Of a stretch of 57,115 bases of DNA, positions 1 to 8,485 are shown in pieces (the stretch's first letter is position 1; every line of letters starts with the position of its first letter). The position numbers were made by a program, and so were the translations under genes. The DNA lies in assembly GCA_033763695.1 (NCBI GenBank), contig JANRKB010000029.1, positions 1-57,115 of the forward strand, read 5' to 3'. Origin of the DNA: JANRKB01 sp033763695. GTDB taxonomy: Bacteria; Planctomycetota; Phycisphaerae; Phycisphaerales; UBA1924. The notes under the pieces were generated by a model. It did no database searches. It saw only the letters and a program-made list of their open reading frames with translations, and was not told where the DNA came from.

Positions 1-11
1 CGCCTCGCTTG

Positions 12-39
12 AAAGCCCTCCCTTCGCGGAGGGCTTTTT
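12..39 (+). terminator. Rho-independent terminator
   Basis: A 10-bp stem (12-21 with 28-37, AAAGCCCTCC/GGAGGGCTTT) closes a 6-nt loop, and its 3' side runs into five T (35-39). It probably ends a plus-strand gene lying left of the window. The complementary strand has a much poorer T tract, so it is not a clear terminator for the minus-strand reductase gene at 335. Confidence 0.85.
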
Positions 40-334
40 CATTGGCAAACGCCGTGTTTGCCGTGACTTGCGCGCGTGCTCGCGCAGCGAGTCCGGTGCT
101 TGAGGCGTGCCGGGTGATGCCGGGCCGTGCGTCGGGGCGCAGCAGGTGGCCCGTTCACAATGGATCGTCCCAAATGTGCGCGATCACTCGACGCATTGGA
201 CGGGTGATCGGGTGGCTGCTCAACGTCGCGACGGACCACGATCATCCTCGCAGAGCCTCGGATGATGTGTGGCACAAATGGCACGGCACGACCGACGCGG
301 CGCGGCACAGAGGCATGATCGATGAATGGGTGTC
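40..334. other. Non-coding stretch, no gene seen
   Basis: This stretch lies between the left-edge terminator and the end of the DapB-like gene. The open frames here lack family resemblance, and one of them runs into the reductase gene out of frame. I see no RNA gene, repeat or further terminator in it. Confidence 0.5.
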
Positions 335-1327
335 TCAACTCTTCCTGCAAAACACCATCGGCACCGTCGCCATGGTGTGCAGGCCGGGAGCTGCGGCCAG
401 CAGTCGCGACACGGCATTGATCGTGATCGCGCTGGTCGCCAGATCGCCGTGCACGCCGCCCTGGATCACGAGGTCGATCGGAGGCTCGCCTTCGATCACG
501 ACGCGGTCATACGGGTCGTGCTGGCCGATCGCGGCCTGGAATTCCAGATGAACAACGCAGCGTTCGTCGTAGTAGCCGCGGGCGACTTGGCGCACGCCGG
601 CGACCTTGCCCTTGGGGACGATTCCCAGACCGCTGACCATGTCGCGATCGGCGCGCACAGGGCCGATGTCCTCTTCCCAGTGCTCGATGGGCAGGTTGAG
701 GTAGTGCGCGATGAAGTGCAGGCTCTCGCCGAGGCCGACGTGGCGGAGCGTGCCCTCGGCGACCTTGGCGTTGAACTGGTCGTCATCGAGGCCGACGCCG
801 ATCTTCTTCTGGAACGGGATGCGACGGCTGGAAGCGTCCTGGATGCGGTACGCGCCGACCGCCGTGACCTTGCTACACACGGCCGTGGCGAAGGTCGGCA
901 GGGCATCCATGAGGAAGCCGGGGTTGACGCCGGTGCCGAGGAGTCGTCCGCCGTGCTTGAGCGCGAGGGCGTGGAGTTCTTCAGCGAGGGCCTTGTGTCG
1001 CAGCCAGGGGAAGGTGAGTTCCTCGCAGGTGCTGACGATCGCCTTGCCGCGGGCGAGCAGATCGCGGAACGTCGGAGCGCAGGCGCGCAGGTCGCTGCTG
1101 GTGGTGACCAGCACGGCGTCAATCTCGTCCCAGTTCTTGATCTGGCTCAGGTCGGAGGCGACCTTCATCTCCGGGTCCGCGCCGGTCACGACCTTGCCCA
1201 GCGACTGACCTGCGAGCGTGGGCGCGACATCAACCGCGCCCATGATGCGAAGGGCCTTGCGCTGGATGATCTCGTTGAGAATGCGGACGCCCAGAGGGCC
1301 GACGCCGACGTGAAGGATGCGGTGCAT
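335..1327 (-). CDS. Dihydrodipicolinate reductase-like NAD(P)-dependent oxidoreductase (2,4-diaminopentanoate dehydrogenase type)
   Basis: 330 aa. The N-terminus has a Rossmann dinucleotide-binding start (VGVGPLGVRI), followed by a stretch around residue 110-120 typical of the DapB N-terminal fold. The GTGVNPGFLMD segment near residue 133 and the PGL-x-TM tail near the C-terminus are hallmarks of the diaminopentanoate-dehydrogenase branch rather than canonical lysine-pathway DapB, which is about 270 aa. It should oxidise or reduce an amino or imino acid with NAD(P)H in the cytoplasm, but the substrate cannot be read from the sequence. It is the last gene of a minus-strand row, 187 bp after murQ, in a gap carrying heptamer repeats, so operon membership is uncertain. 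The ATG start has no clear ribosome binding site. Confidence 0.75.
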   Translation of the reverse strand: MHRILHVGVGPLGVRILNEIIQRKALRIMGAVDVAPTLAGQSLGKVVTGADPEMKVASDLSQIKNWDEIDAVLVTTSSDLRACAPTFRDLLARGKAIVSTCEELTFPWLRHKALAEELHALALKHGGRLLGTGVNPGFLMDALPTFATAVCSKVTAVGAYRIQDASSRRIPFQKKIGVGLDDDQFNAKVAEGTLRHVGLGESLHFIAHYLNLPIEHWEEDIGPVRADRDMVSGLGIVPKGKVAGVRQVARGYYDERCVVHLEFQAAIGQHDPYDRVVIEGEPPIDLVIQGGVHGDLATSAITINAVSRLLAAAPGLHTMATVPMVFCRKS

Positions 1328-1420
1328 GTCAGATCTCGCGAACGCGGGAGGAAAGGAGACAACGAAGTGGAATGGTAGAAGCAGTGCAGTGGGGGGACGA
1401 GAGCGGGGACGGCAGACTGC

Positions 1421-1448
1421 GAGACATGAGACATGAGTTAGGAGACAT
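1421..1448. repeat. Heptamer tandem repeat (GAGACAT)
   Basis: Four 7-bp units lie in the murQ/reductase gap: GAGACAT, GAGACAT, the degenerate GAGTTAG, then GAGACAT. The words GCAGACTGC and TCAGACTGC flank the array. A related GACATCAGAC word recurs at about 12,508-12,517. This resembles the short tandem heptanucleotide repeats of some cyanobacteria. Confidence 0.7.
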
Positions 1449-1514
1449 CAGACTGCGTGGGGGGTCGTGTGTCCACGATCCGGCGGCCTAATGCCCAACG
1501 CCAGCTGTCTCGCC

Positions 1515-2423
1515 TCACTCGCGCAGTGCGAGATCAAGCCTGCCGCCGACGCGTGCGAGCTTGGCCTCGGCGGCCGCGCGATCGACGCGGAACTTGTGCA
1601 TCACTGTCGCCGTCTTGACCGCGCCGCCGGCGTCATCGAGCAGCAGGAACGCGGCCCCGCGCGGCAGGCCGGTGAGCGTCGAGACGATGCGTGCGGCACG
1701 ATCGCGGAGTTTGGCGTTGGTCGCGCGCAGATCGACCATCAGATTCTGAAACACGCGCCCGGACCGAACCATGAGCGTGGTGGAGATGGTGTTGAGCGTG
1801 AGCTTGGTGGCCGTGCCCGCCTTCATGCGCGTTGAGCCCGTGAGCACTTCCGGGCCGCATTCGAGCACGATCAGATGGTCGCACCCGTCGGGGCGCGGCA
1901 CCGGCGAGCAACTGAGCAGACCCGTGATCGGCGGCGATTGCAGCGTCTTGCAGTAGGCGAGCGCGCCGACGACGTACGGCGTGGTGCCGCCCGCGGCGAT
2001 GCCGAGTACCGCATCGCGCTCAGTCAACCCGAGTGCGTCGAGTTCGGGTTTGGCGCCCAGCGGGTCGTCTTCCTTGGTCTCGCTGGAGCGGCGTAGTGCG
2101 CCGTCGCCGCCGGCGATGAGGCCGATGATCTTGTCGGGCGAGACTTGGAAGGTCGGCGGAGCTTCGGAGGCGTCGAGCACGCCCAGACGCCCGCTGGTGC
2201 CTGCGCCGAGATAGATGAGTCGACCGCCGGTGACGAAGCCATGCTCCGCGGCTTCGATGAAGCCGGTGATCTGCGGCTCGGCGCGGCCGACGGCGTCGAT
2301 GACCGCGCGATCTTCCTGGTTGATCGTGCGGACGCAGTCTGCGACCGAGAGTTCGTGCAGGTGCATCGTGCGCGGGTTGCGCTGCTCGGTGAGGATGTGG
2401 GAACGGTCGGGGGGAAGAGTCAC
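1515..2423 (-). CDS. murQ: N-acetylmuramic acid 6-phosphate etherase
   Basis: 302 aa from a GTG start. MurQ cleaves the D-lactyl ether of MurNAc-6-phosphate to give GlcNAc-6-phosphate and lactate, the step after AnmK in murein recycling. It is a single SIS domain. The phosphosugar loop GAGTSGRL lies at residues 73-80, the acidic residue of DASEAPPT at 87, and STRMKAGTATK, a MurQ signature, in the second half. The GTG at 2421-2423 was chosen because the family needs the LTEQRNP N-terminal stretch. That GTG is preceded 6 nt upstream by TACCCT (2430-2435, minus strand) and by no ribosome binding site, suggesting a leaderless start. It lies 178 bp downstream of anmK, in a gap filled with short tandem repeats. 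Confidence 0.93.
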   Translation of the reverse strand: MTLPPDRSHILTEQRNPRTMHLHELSVADCVRTINQEDRAVIDAVGRAEPQITGFIEAAEHGFVTGGRLIYLGAGTSGRLGVLDASEAPPTFQVSPDKIIGLIAGGDGALRRSSETKEDDPLGAKPELDALGLTERDAVLGIAAGGTTPYVVGALAYCKTLQSPPITGLLSCSPVPRPDGCDHLIVLECGPEVLTGSTRMKAGTATKLTLNTISTTLMVRSGRVFQNLMVDLRATNAKLRDRAARIVSTLTGLPRGAAFLLLDDAGGAVKTATVMHKFRVDRAAAEAKLARVGGRLDLALRE

Positions 2424-2450
2424 GCGGGAAGGGTAGAAGGCAAAGGAAGA

Positions 2451-2490
2451 AGAGACGAAGAGACAAAGAGACGGAGAGACGGAGAGACGA
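2451..2490. repeat. Octamer tandem repeat (AGAGACGA)
   Basis: Five consecutive 8-bp units (AGAGACGA, AGAGACAA, AGAGACGG, AGAGACGG, AGAGACGA) lie in the anmK/murQ gap, just upstream of the presumed murQ promoter. The purine-only strand contrasts with the GC-rich surroundings. Confidence 0.8.
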
Positions 2491-2573
2491 AGTGCGAGGC
2501 ACGACGCGGGCGACAGAAAGCGATTCTTGGTGCCCGCGGCCGCGTGTCGCCCGGGGGCGTCGTCTTCGCCAAT

Positions 2574-2597
2574 GCCCGATGCCCGATGCCCGATGCC
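2574..2597. repeat. Heptamer tandem repeat (GCCCGAT), three units plus GCC
   Basis: Three perfect GCCCGAT units (2574-2594) are followed by GCCTTCG. The array sits 4 bp beyond the anmK stop codon. The same heptamer occurs four times upstream of lpxB (12580-12610), and a single GCCCGATGCCTTCG copy sits just past the subtilase stop (53718-53731). Confidence 0.85.
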
Positions 2598-2601
2598 TTC
2601 G

Positions 2602-3735
2602 TCATACGCCGCACCACGTGCCAGACACCGGCGCGCGTTCCGCACACCCCGTCACCTGCGGCAGAGTGATCGGCACGCGATCTTGACACAGCGCGCCGAG
2701 CACGGCGAAGCATGCGGCTTCGCGGAATGCCGCGGGCACGCCGAAGGCTTCGCTGGTGACGACCCTCGCGCCGGTACCTCGTGCGATTGCGTCCATCAGC
2801 GGCCGATGGCGCACGCTGCCGCCGGCGACGATGACGGCGTCCAGTGCCGTCACGCCCGCACGATCGCACTCATCGCGCAATCGCTGGGAGATCGTTTTCG
2901 CGATGGCGTGTGTTGCGGTGGCGGCGAGCGTCGCGGGCGCAGCGGACGCGTGTGCCGCGACCCAGTCCATGAGTTCATCGCCGGTGCCGAGCGAGCGGCC
3001 ACCGGAACTCTGTCGTGCGAGGATGTCGGTGAGTTGCGTGAGCAGCGCGGCGTCCGGGCTACCGCTCGATGCGATCGCGCCGCCGTCGTCGAAGGCCGCG
3101 CCGAGGGCTGTGCGAGCGACGGCGTCGAGGAGTTGATTGCAGGCGCAGATGTCTCCGCCGCGGATCGTGTGCGGCGACTGCGCTGCCGCAGCTGGTAGCA
3201 CCGTGAAGTTGGCAAAACCGCCGAGGTTGAGGACGGCGCGTGCGGAACTTGGGTCACCAAACAGCACGGCGTCGGCGAGCGGCGTGATGGGCGCGCCTTG
3301 GCCGCCCGCCGCCAGGTCGGCGGCGCGCAGGTCAAAGACCACGGGCACGCCGAAGGCCCGCGCGATGGGCGCGGGCTGCATCGCCTGCCAACTCACTGGC
3401 GGCTTGTGATAGACCGTTTGGCCGTGGACGCAGATGAGGTCGAGCGATAAGTTGGCGGTGTTGCTCGCGGCGCCGTTCGCGCGGATCGCCTCTTGAATCG
3501 CCGCGACATGAGGCGCGGCAAACTCGTGCAACGCGGTGGCGATCTCGCCGGAGGTGATGGGTTGCTGGTCGGCGAGGCGTCGCAACGCGGCCGCACATGT
3601 GCCAAGCGGCCGTGACGCTCCGGCGATGAATCGAGCCTGCATCGCGAGGCCGCGCCCGTGTATTTCGACAATCGCGGCGTCGATGCCGTCGAGGCTCGTG
3701 CCTGTCATACAGCCAACGACGACGCGATGGCTCAC
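2602..3735 (-). CDS. anmK: Anhydro-N-acetylmuramic acid kinase (1,6-anhydroMurNAc kinase)
   Basis: 377 aa. AnmK hydrolyses and phosphorylates 1,6-anhydro-MurNAc to MurNAc-6-phosphate using ATP. The ATP-binding start GCMTGTSLDGID (residues 8-19), the DLRAADLAAGGQGAP segment near 135-149 and LNLGGFAN near 169-176 match the family. The catalytic aspartate appears to be D195 in GGDICACNQLLD. Known members usually read FDTGPGN there, so Asp and Asn are kept but the intervening residues differ. The GTG start at 3733-3735 overlaps the TGA stop of the hexosaminidase gene (GTGA), a translational-coupling arrangement. An upstream in-frame start would lie deep inside the neighbouring gene and add non-family sequence. 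Confidence 0.92.
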   Translation of the reverse strand: MSHRVVVGCMTGTSLDGIDAAIVEIHGRGLAMQARFIAGASRPLGTCAAALRRLADQQPITSGEIATALHEFAAPHVAAIQEAIRANGAASNTANLSLDLICVHGQTVYHKPPVSWQAMQPAPIARAFGVPVVFDLRAADLAAGGQGAPITPLADAVLFGDPSSARAVLNLGGFANFTVLPAAAAQSPHTIRGGDICACNQLLDAVARTALGAAFDDGGAIASSGSPDAALLTQLTDILARQSSGGRSLGTGDELMDWVAAHASAAPATLAATATHAIAKTISQRLRDECDRAGVTALDAVIVAGGSVRHRPLMDAIARGTGARVVTSEAFGVPAAFREAACFAVLGALCQDRVPITLPQVTGCAERAPVSGTWCGV

Positions 3736-5627
3736 AGCAGCGACTCCAGCTCGCTGATGACGCGATCCTCGTGCGAGCAACTGTTGTCCAGCCCACCGAT
3801 GCGTGAGCACGTGAGCCAGAGGCGACGATGCTCTGCACGCACGCGTCGCATCGACTCAATCAGGCCGGTGGCGACGTCGGCGGGCAGTCGTGCGTGTTCG
3901 CGGCGGGCCACGCCACGCTGCGTGGCGGTGAGCGCCTGGTCGAGCGTGTGTTCGAGCTCGTCGTTCACGAGTGCATCGGCAACCGCCGGGCGTGCGGCGG
4001 CCAGCGAGCGAATTCGCTGCTCGACAATCCGCCACTCGCGGGCCGAGCCGACCGGCGCGGCATCGAGCGGCAGGTGAAGATCGTTGAAGATGAGCGTCGC
4101 GTTCTTCAGCGGCGTTGGGTTACCGTTCTCGTCGGCGCGCCCGCCGATGAGGCGCAGGCTGCGATCGGCATCACCCAGTTCATTCAGCCACGACGCGAGG
4201 CGCAGTTCGCGGTCGTGCCACACCTGCAGCGATTCCGCGAGCGGGTCGGGGCCGCCGACAGCACCGGTCCACGCGCCGTCGAGGGCGTCGACGATGCCGT
4301 GCAGCGCGATCGGCCACGTCTGGCGATGCCCGACGTCGCCCCAGTCACCGACGAGAATGCCGCTCGCGCCGCCGCCGCCCGCGGTCGCCCGGCCGTCGGC
4401 GATCGCGCGATCGATGTTGCCGCGGCGCTCGGTGGTGCGCCCGGTGAAACTGCGCCAGGAACTGCTGCCCGGGCAGAGCCAGACCTCACGCTCGCTGCCG
4501 TCGCGCGTTGATTTCTTGAGCAGTTCGCACCAACGGCGGAACGGTGCGGTGGGCTCATAGTCCCAGGCGACCGCGATGAGGTCGCGCGGAATGTTGGCGA
4601 TGTCCGCCGCGTTGCCGCCGCGATCAAGCCCGAGCGCGATGTCGGCCCAGAACATGGGCTTGAAGCCGCGGCGCGTGCAGCACTCGACGACCTTTTCAAC
4701 GAACTCAAAGTACACGGCGGCCTTGCCGCGCCGGGCCACGTCCTCGCGCGAGCGGCCCTGGCCGACATCAGCGGTCTCGTCGCAGTTGATGTTGACGAGC
4801 TTGCTGCTGAAGTTGGGCAGGAGTTGGCCCAGCAGGTCGTCGACGAGCGCGATCGAGCCGGGATCGCTCGGGCACAGGCTGAACGGCCCGCTGCGCTTCC
4901 ACTCGTAGAACTGCCAGTCACCGGTGATTTCTGCGAGCGGCTCGTAACGCGGGTGCTTCATCCACGAGGCGAGGTGGCCGAAGCAGTTCTGGTTTGCGGC
5001 CAGTGTGATGCCGCGTGCGATGCAGTACTCATCAAGGCGGCGCATCTCGTCGGGCGTGAGCGCCGACCAGCCCTGCCAGACTTCCTCGTGGCCGGCGTAG
5101 GCGAACGTGTGCTCGGTGTAGAGCTGCAGATGATTGCACTTGAGTGCCGCGAGTTGATCGACGATCTCGAAGAGGTGCTGCATCGTCGGCACGCGATCGC
5201 GCGAGACGTCGAGCATGACGCCGCGGACGTTGAACACGGGGGCGTCGGTGATGCGCACGGCGGGGAGGCTGCTCCCGAACTGGTTGAGCAGTTGCATCAG
5301 CGTCGCGACGGCGTGACGCATGCCTTGATGCGTGGCGGCCTGGATGCTTGCGGGGGGACGATTTACGCCGTCGATGGTGAGCCGATATCCGTCGGGGTGC
5401 TTCAGTTCGCGGGCGAGCCCCTTGTCGAGCGAGACGCGCAGCCATGCGTCGTTCGCGGACGCGGCGACAAACGGACGCGACGCGGGAAGCATCGGCGCGA
5501 TCGCGGCCAGGTGCGGGCCGGCATCGATCGTGAGCGTGCGCGGCGCATCGCTCCAGCCCGCGAGGCGTTCAACATGCGAAGGCGCGGGAAGCAGCAGCGG
5601 CGGGAGATCGGACAGCGGCGTCATCAT
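3732..5627 (-). CDS. Glycoside hydrolase family 20 beta-N-acetylhexosaminidase
   Basis: 631 aa from the ATG at 5625-5627; a second ATG follows directly. GH20 enzymes remove terminal beta-GlcNAc by substrate-assisted catalysis. The N-terminal quarter looks like the GH20b alpha/beta domain. The TIM barrel begins near residue 133 with VRGVMLDVSRDRVPT, and the catalytic Asp-Glu pair is in NINCDETADVG (about 283-284). No signal peptide is visible, so it probably acts in the cytoplasm on imported disaccharides or muropeptides. With anmK and murQ downstream it may fill the role NagZ (GH3) plays in Escherichia coli, releasing anhydroMurNAc. It starts 2 bp after the symporter stop codon and overlaps anmK by 4 bp, so the three genes form an operon. 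Confidence 0.88.
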   Translation of the reverse strand: MMTPLSDLPPLLLPAPSHVERLAGWSDAPRTLTIDAGPHLAAIAPMLPASRPFVAASANDAWLRVSLDKGLARELKHPDGYRLTIDGVNRPPASIQAATHQGMRHAVATLMQLLNQFGSSLPAVRITDAPVFNVRGVMLDVSRDRVPTMQHLFEIVDQLAALKCNHLQLYTEHTFAYAGHEEVWQGWSALTPDEMRRLDEYCIARGITLAANQNCFGHLASWMKHPRYEPLAEITGDWQFYEWKRSGPFSLCPSDPGSIALVDDLLGQLLPNFSSKLVNINCDETADVGQGRSREDVARRGKAAVYFEFVEKVVECCTRRGFKPMFWADIALGLDRGGNAADIANIPRDLIAVAWDYEPTAPFRRWCELLKKSTRDGSEREVWLCPGSSSWRSFTGRTTERRGNIDRAIADGRATAGGGGASGILVGDWGDVGHRQTWPIALHGIVDALDGAWTGAVGGPDPLAESLQVWHDRELRLASWLNELGDADRSLRLIGGRADENGNPTPLKNATLIFNDLHLPLDAAPVGSAREWRIVEQRIRSLAAARPAVADALVNDELEHTLDQALTATQRGVARREHARLPADVATGLIESMRRVRAEHRRLWLTCSRIGGLDNSCSHEDRVISELESLL

Positions 5628-5629
5628 GA

Positions 5630-7264
5630 TCAAGTGTTGCCCGGCTGCGCATCAGACGCGGCGGAAATCCCGTGACGCTCCGGCGGGCGTGCGCCGAGAC
5701 AGCACACGGCCGTCGAAAGCGCGACACCGGTCGCCAGATGCCAGGGCCAAGCCAGTGTGAAGTCGGCGAGCGTTCCCTTCTCGAGCGGGATGAACGTCGC
5801 CCACGCCTTCCAAACAGGCGGCTGGAGCAGCGCGATGACGATGAATCCCGTCACCAGTGCGGCGATCGCCGAGACGCTGTTGCCGCGACGCGTGAAGAGT
5901 GCGGTCAGGAAAACCGCCAGCAAGCCCGCGTAGGCGAAGGTCATCACGCCCAGGGCAAAGTCGATGAGATTCGCGGCGTTCGAGCTCTGCCAGACCACGC
6001 AGAGGCATGCAAAGCCCGCAAGTGCGACGCCCCACAACACAACGCCGACGCGGCCCGCGGCGACGTAGTGCGTCGGTGGCCTTCCCGGGCGGGCCACCAT
6101 GTAGAAGTCCTTGATCGCCGTCGCGCTCATGGCGTTGAGCGCGGAGTTCAGGCTTGAGATGCCCACCGACAGCAGGCCGGCGAGCATCACACCCGACAAG
6201 CCCGGCGGCATTTCACGCAGGATGAACGTCAGGAAAACCTTGCGGCTGTCTCCGGGCTGATATGCAGGTGCCGCGCTGCCCATGACGTCAGGCCGCATGT
6301 AGAACACCCACAGCAGCAGACCGATCAGCATGAACATGGCGACGATCGGGATGCTCAGCAGAATCGCAACCACGGCGGATTGCCCGCCCTTGACGGCAGA
6401 CTTGCAGGTGAGCATGCGCTGGGCCAGATCGTGATCCGTGCCGTAGCTCGCAAGCCCCATGAGCGTGAAGCCAATCAGCGCAGTCCACAGGGTGTACGGC
6501 TTATCCCATGCGTGTCCGGTGTCGAGCAGCGTGAGCTTCGAAGCCCCGCCCGGCGTGCTCGGATGATCGAGCAGCGTGACGATCTCTGACGTGCCGATGG
6601 GGATGCGATGAAGCAGCAGCGCGATCGCCGCGGCGACCGCACCGAGCAACACGATCGTCTGGACGACTTCAGTCCAAATCACGCTGGCGATGCCGCCGAC
6701 GAGCGTGTAGGCGACTCCGATGGCGACCATGACGATGCTTGCGACGATGTAGTGCCACGAGGGCTGCTCAGCGCCGCGATCACCAAAGAGCAGAAGCGCG
6801 AGCGGGATCGAGGCGATGTAGATGCGTGCCCCGCTGGCGAAGACGCGACCGATCATGAAGGTGGCGCTCGCCGCGCTCTTGGCTCCCGGGCCGAGGCGAT
6901 GCTCGAGGAGTTCGTAGATGCTGGTGACGTTGGCGCGATAGAACGCGGGGATGAAGACGAGGGCGACAATCAGGATCGCGATCACGCCGCCGATGTTGCT
7001 GGAGAGGTACGTCAGATCGCCGTTGAATGAGAACTGCGGCACGCCGATGAACGTGGCGACCGAGAGCGAACTGGCGATGATCGACAACGCGACCGCCCAG
7101 ACGGGCATGCGTCGCCCGCCGAGGAAGTAGTCGTCCGTGTTCTTTTGTTCGCGCCGGGAGAAGATCACGCCGGTGACCAGCAGCAGCACCATGTACGCCG
7201 CGAGCACTGCCCAATCGACGCTCGACAGTCCGCCCGCAGAAGAAGCAATCGTCAACAGATTCAT
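5630..7264 (-). CDS. Sodium:solute symporter (SSS family)
   Basis: 544 aa, highly hydrophobic, with about 13 predicted membrane spans. The N-terminal SVDWAVLAAYMVLLLVTGV span, the DDYFLGGRRMPVWAVALS motif and the ASSLSVATFIG stretch are typical of SSS-family carriers (sugar, sialic acid, proline). It is the first gene of the recycling operon and probably imports an amino sugar or muropeptide sugar with Na+; the substrate is inferred from its neighbours only. The start ATG has no ribosome binding site but a TATCCT hexamer 7 nt upstream (7272-7277, minus strand), fitting a leaderless transcript. Confidence 0.9.
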   Translation of the reverse strand: MNLLTIASSAGGLSSVDWAVLAAYMVLLLVTGVIFSRREQKNTDDYFLGGRRMPVWAVALSIIASSLSVATFIGVPQFSFNGDLTYLSSNIGGVIAILIVALVFIPAFYRANVTSIYELLEHRLGPGAKSAASATFMIGRVFASGARIYIASIPLALLLFGDRGAEQPSWHYIVASIVMVAIGVAYTLVGGIASVIWTEVVQTIVLLGAVAAAIALLLHRIPIGTSEIVTLLDHPSTPGGASKLTLLDTGHAWDKPYTLWTALIGFTLMGLASYGTDHDLAQRMLTCKSAVKGGQSAVVAILLSIPIVAMFMLIGLLLWVFYMRPDVMGSAAPAYQPGDSRKVFLTFILREMPPGLSGVMLAGLLSVGISSLNSALNAMSATAIKDFYMVARPGRPPTHYVAAGRVGVVLWGVALAGFACLCVVWQSSNAANLIDFALGVMTFAYAGLLAVFLTALFTRRGNSVSAIAALVTGFIVIALLQPPVWKAWATFIPLEKGTLADFTLAWPWHLATGVALSTAVCCLGARPPERHGISAASDAQPGNT

Positions 7265-7471
7265 CGCGGCGAGGATACAGCCCTGAAACGCGTCCCGTGA
7301 TTCCGCAGCCGGGAATCACGCCGTCGGGGCGTGACTTCGAGGCGCTCTCCGCGTTTTCTGTCGGGGCGATCGGCATCCCAACGGGGGCGTTCGCCAGTTC
7401 GGGCGAACGAGTCGCCCGTGTGTTTGTGTTGTGTTTGGATTGATTGAAGGTTCCAGAAAATCCGATCTCTC

Positions 7472-7500
7472 TTGTGGGCGAAGCAGAAGTTTGATATGCT
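7472..7500 (+). promoter_or_regulatory. Sigma-70-type promoter of the prepilin-like gene
   Basis: TTGTGG (7472-7477) and TATGCT (7495-7500) are separated by exactly 17 bp. Transcription would begin near 7507 and give a leader of about 33 nt that carries a GGAGAG ribosome binding site 7 nt before the GTG start at 7540. The 275-bp gap also holds the divergent symporter promoter at its other end. Confidence 0.65.
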
Positions 7501-7539
7501 CGGGTCGGTGAGAGTCTCTGGGACTCGTGGAGAGCCGCG

Positions 7540-8382
7540 GTGAATACTCGGCAAGACATCGCAAGATCAAGCGAGAAGCAGCACGCCGTGGGCGTGTCGC
7601 GCGATCGTTTGGGCGTCTCCGAGCGTGCCGCCGGCTTCACGCTGGTTGACCTGTTGGTGTCGATCTCCGTGGTCGCGATTCTCATTGGCCTGCTGCTGCC
7701 GAGCCTCAAGTCGGTGACCGAAACGACGCGGCGGGTGATCTGTGCGTCGAACCTGCGCCAGATCGGCTTGGGCGTGGCGATGTACGCCGACGACAACGCT
7801 GGCGTCCTCGTCGGTTCGGTCTTCATTCCGACCACAAGCACTGCGACGACCTTCGGCGGGCGTTCTCTGGACGCCAAGCCTCAGGACACGGTGATCGTTC
7901 GCCTTGGCAGCGATGAGTTCATCAAGATCGCCCGCGTCAAAACGCCGTGGGACGGTCTGGGCGTGCTCTATCCCACCGAGTATCTGCCGGCGTCGGGTGT
8001 GTTCTATTGCCCGAGCCACCACGGCGACTACGGCTTCCGCAAGTACAAGACGCTGTGGAATGAGCCGACGGCCGAACTGGTCTCCAACTACCAGTATCGC
8101 GGCCTTGGCCCGCACGGCGAACGGTTCCTCTTTAAGATCGAGCCGCAGCGTTCGGCGCTGGTCTCTGACGCGCTGCGCTCGCTCCCTGAGTTCAACCACC
8201 ACGTGGGCACGAATACGCTGCGTGCCGACCTGATGGTGGAGTGGATCGCCGACGAGGGTGCCGAGATCCAGTCTCTGCTGCGGTCTGCCGCCAGCGCACC
8301 CGACCCCAATCAGGCCGCCGCCAAGGCGATGCCGGAAGTGTGGTCGGCTCTGGATGGCCAGACTCGCGACGCCAACCGCTAA
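7540..8382 (+). CDS. Prepilin-type N-terminal cleavage/methylation domain protein (type II/IV pseudopilin-like)
   Basis: 280 aa from a GTG start preceded by GGAGAG. A basic leader of about 27 residues ends in the prepilin peptidase site AAG-FTLVDLLVSI, followed by the hydrophobic helix running to LLLPSLKSV. The residue at +5 is Asp instead of the usual Glu. The stretch LRQIGLGVAMYADDN after the helix is typical of planctomycete secretion-type pseudopilins (DUF1559 relatives). The rest of the protein is probably a surface domain of unknown role. No pilus or secretion assembly genes are nearby, so it is an isolated member of what is usually a large paralogous family. It precedes the cyclophilin gene by 103 bp. 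Confidence 0.82.
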   Translation: MNTRQDIARSSEKQHAVGVSRDRLGVSERAAGFTLVDLLVSISVVAILIGLLLPSLKSVTETTRRVICASNLRQIGLGVAMYADDNAGVLVGSVFIPTTSTATTFGGRSLDAKPQDTVIVRLGSDEFIKIARVKTPWDGLGVLYPTEYLPASGVFYCPSHHGDYGFRKYKTLWNEPTAELVSNYQYRGLGPHGERFLFKIEPQRSALVSDALRSLPEFNHHVGTNTLRADLMVEWIADEGAEIQSLLRSAASAPDPNQAAAKAMPEVWSALDGQTRDANR

Positions 8383-8485
8383 CTCATTGCGTTCGTGTGC
8401 TGCCTCGCCCGCCCCGTCGCGGCCGGTTGTCTTCAAGCGCCGTCGGTCCAACGCGGCGGCGTTTGCGAAGGTACGCTGATGGTCT

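Noticed and set aside
326..1378. Plus-strand open frame of 350 codons opposite the DapB-like gene
   Set aside because: It is an antisense shadow; the minus-strand protein has a full reductase family pattern and this one has none.
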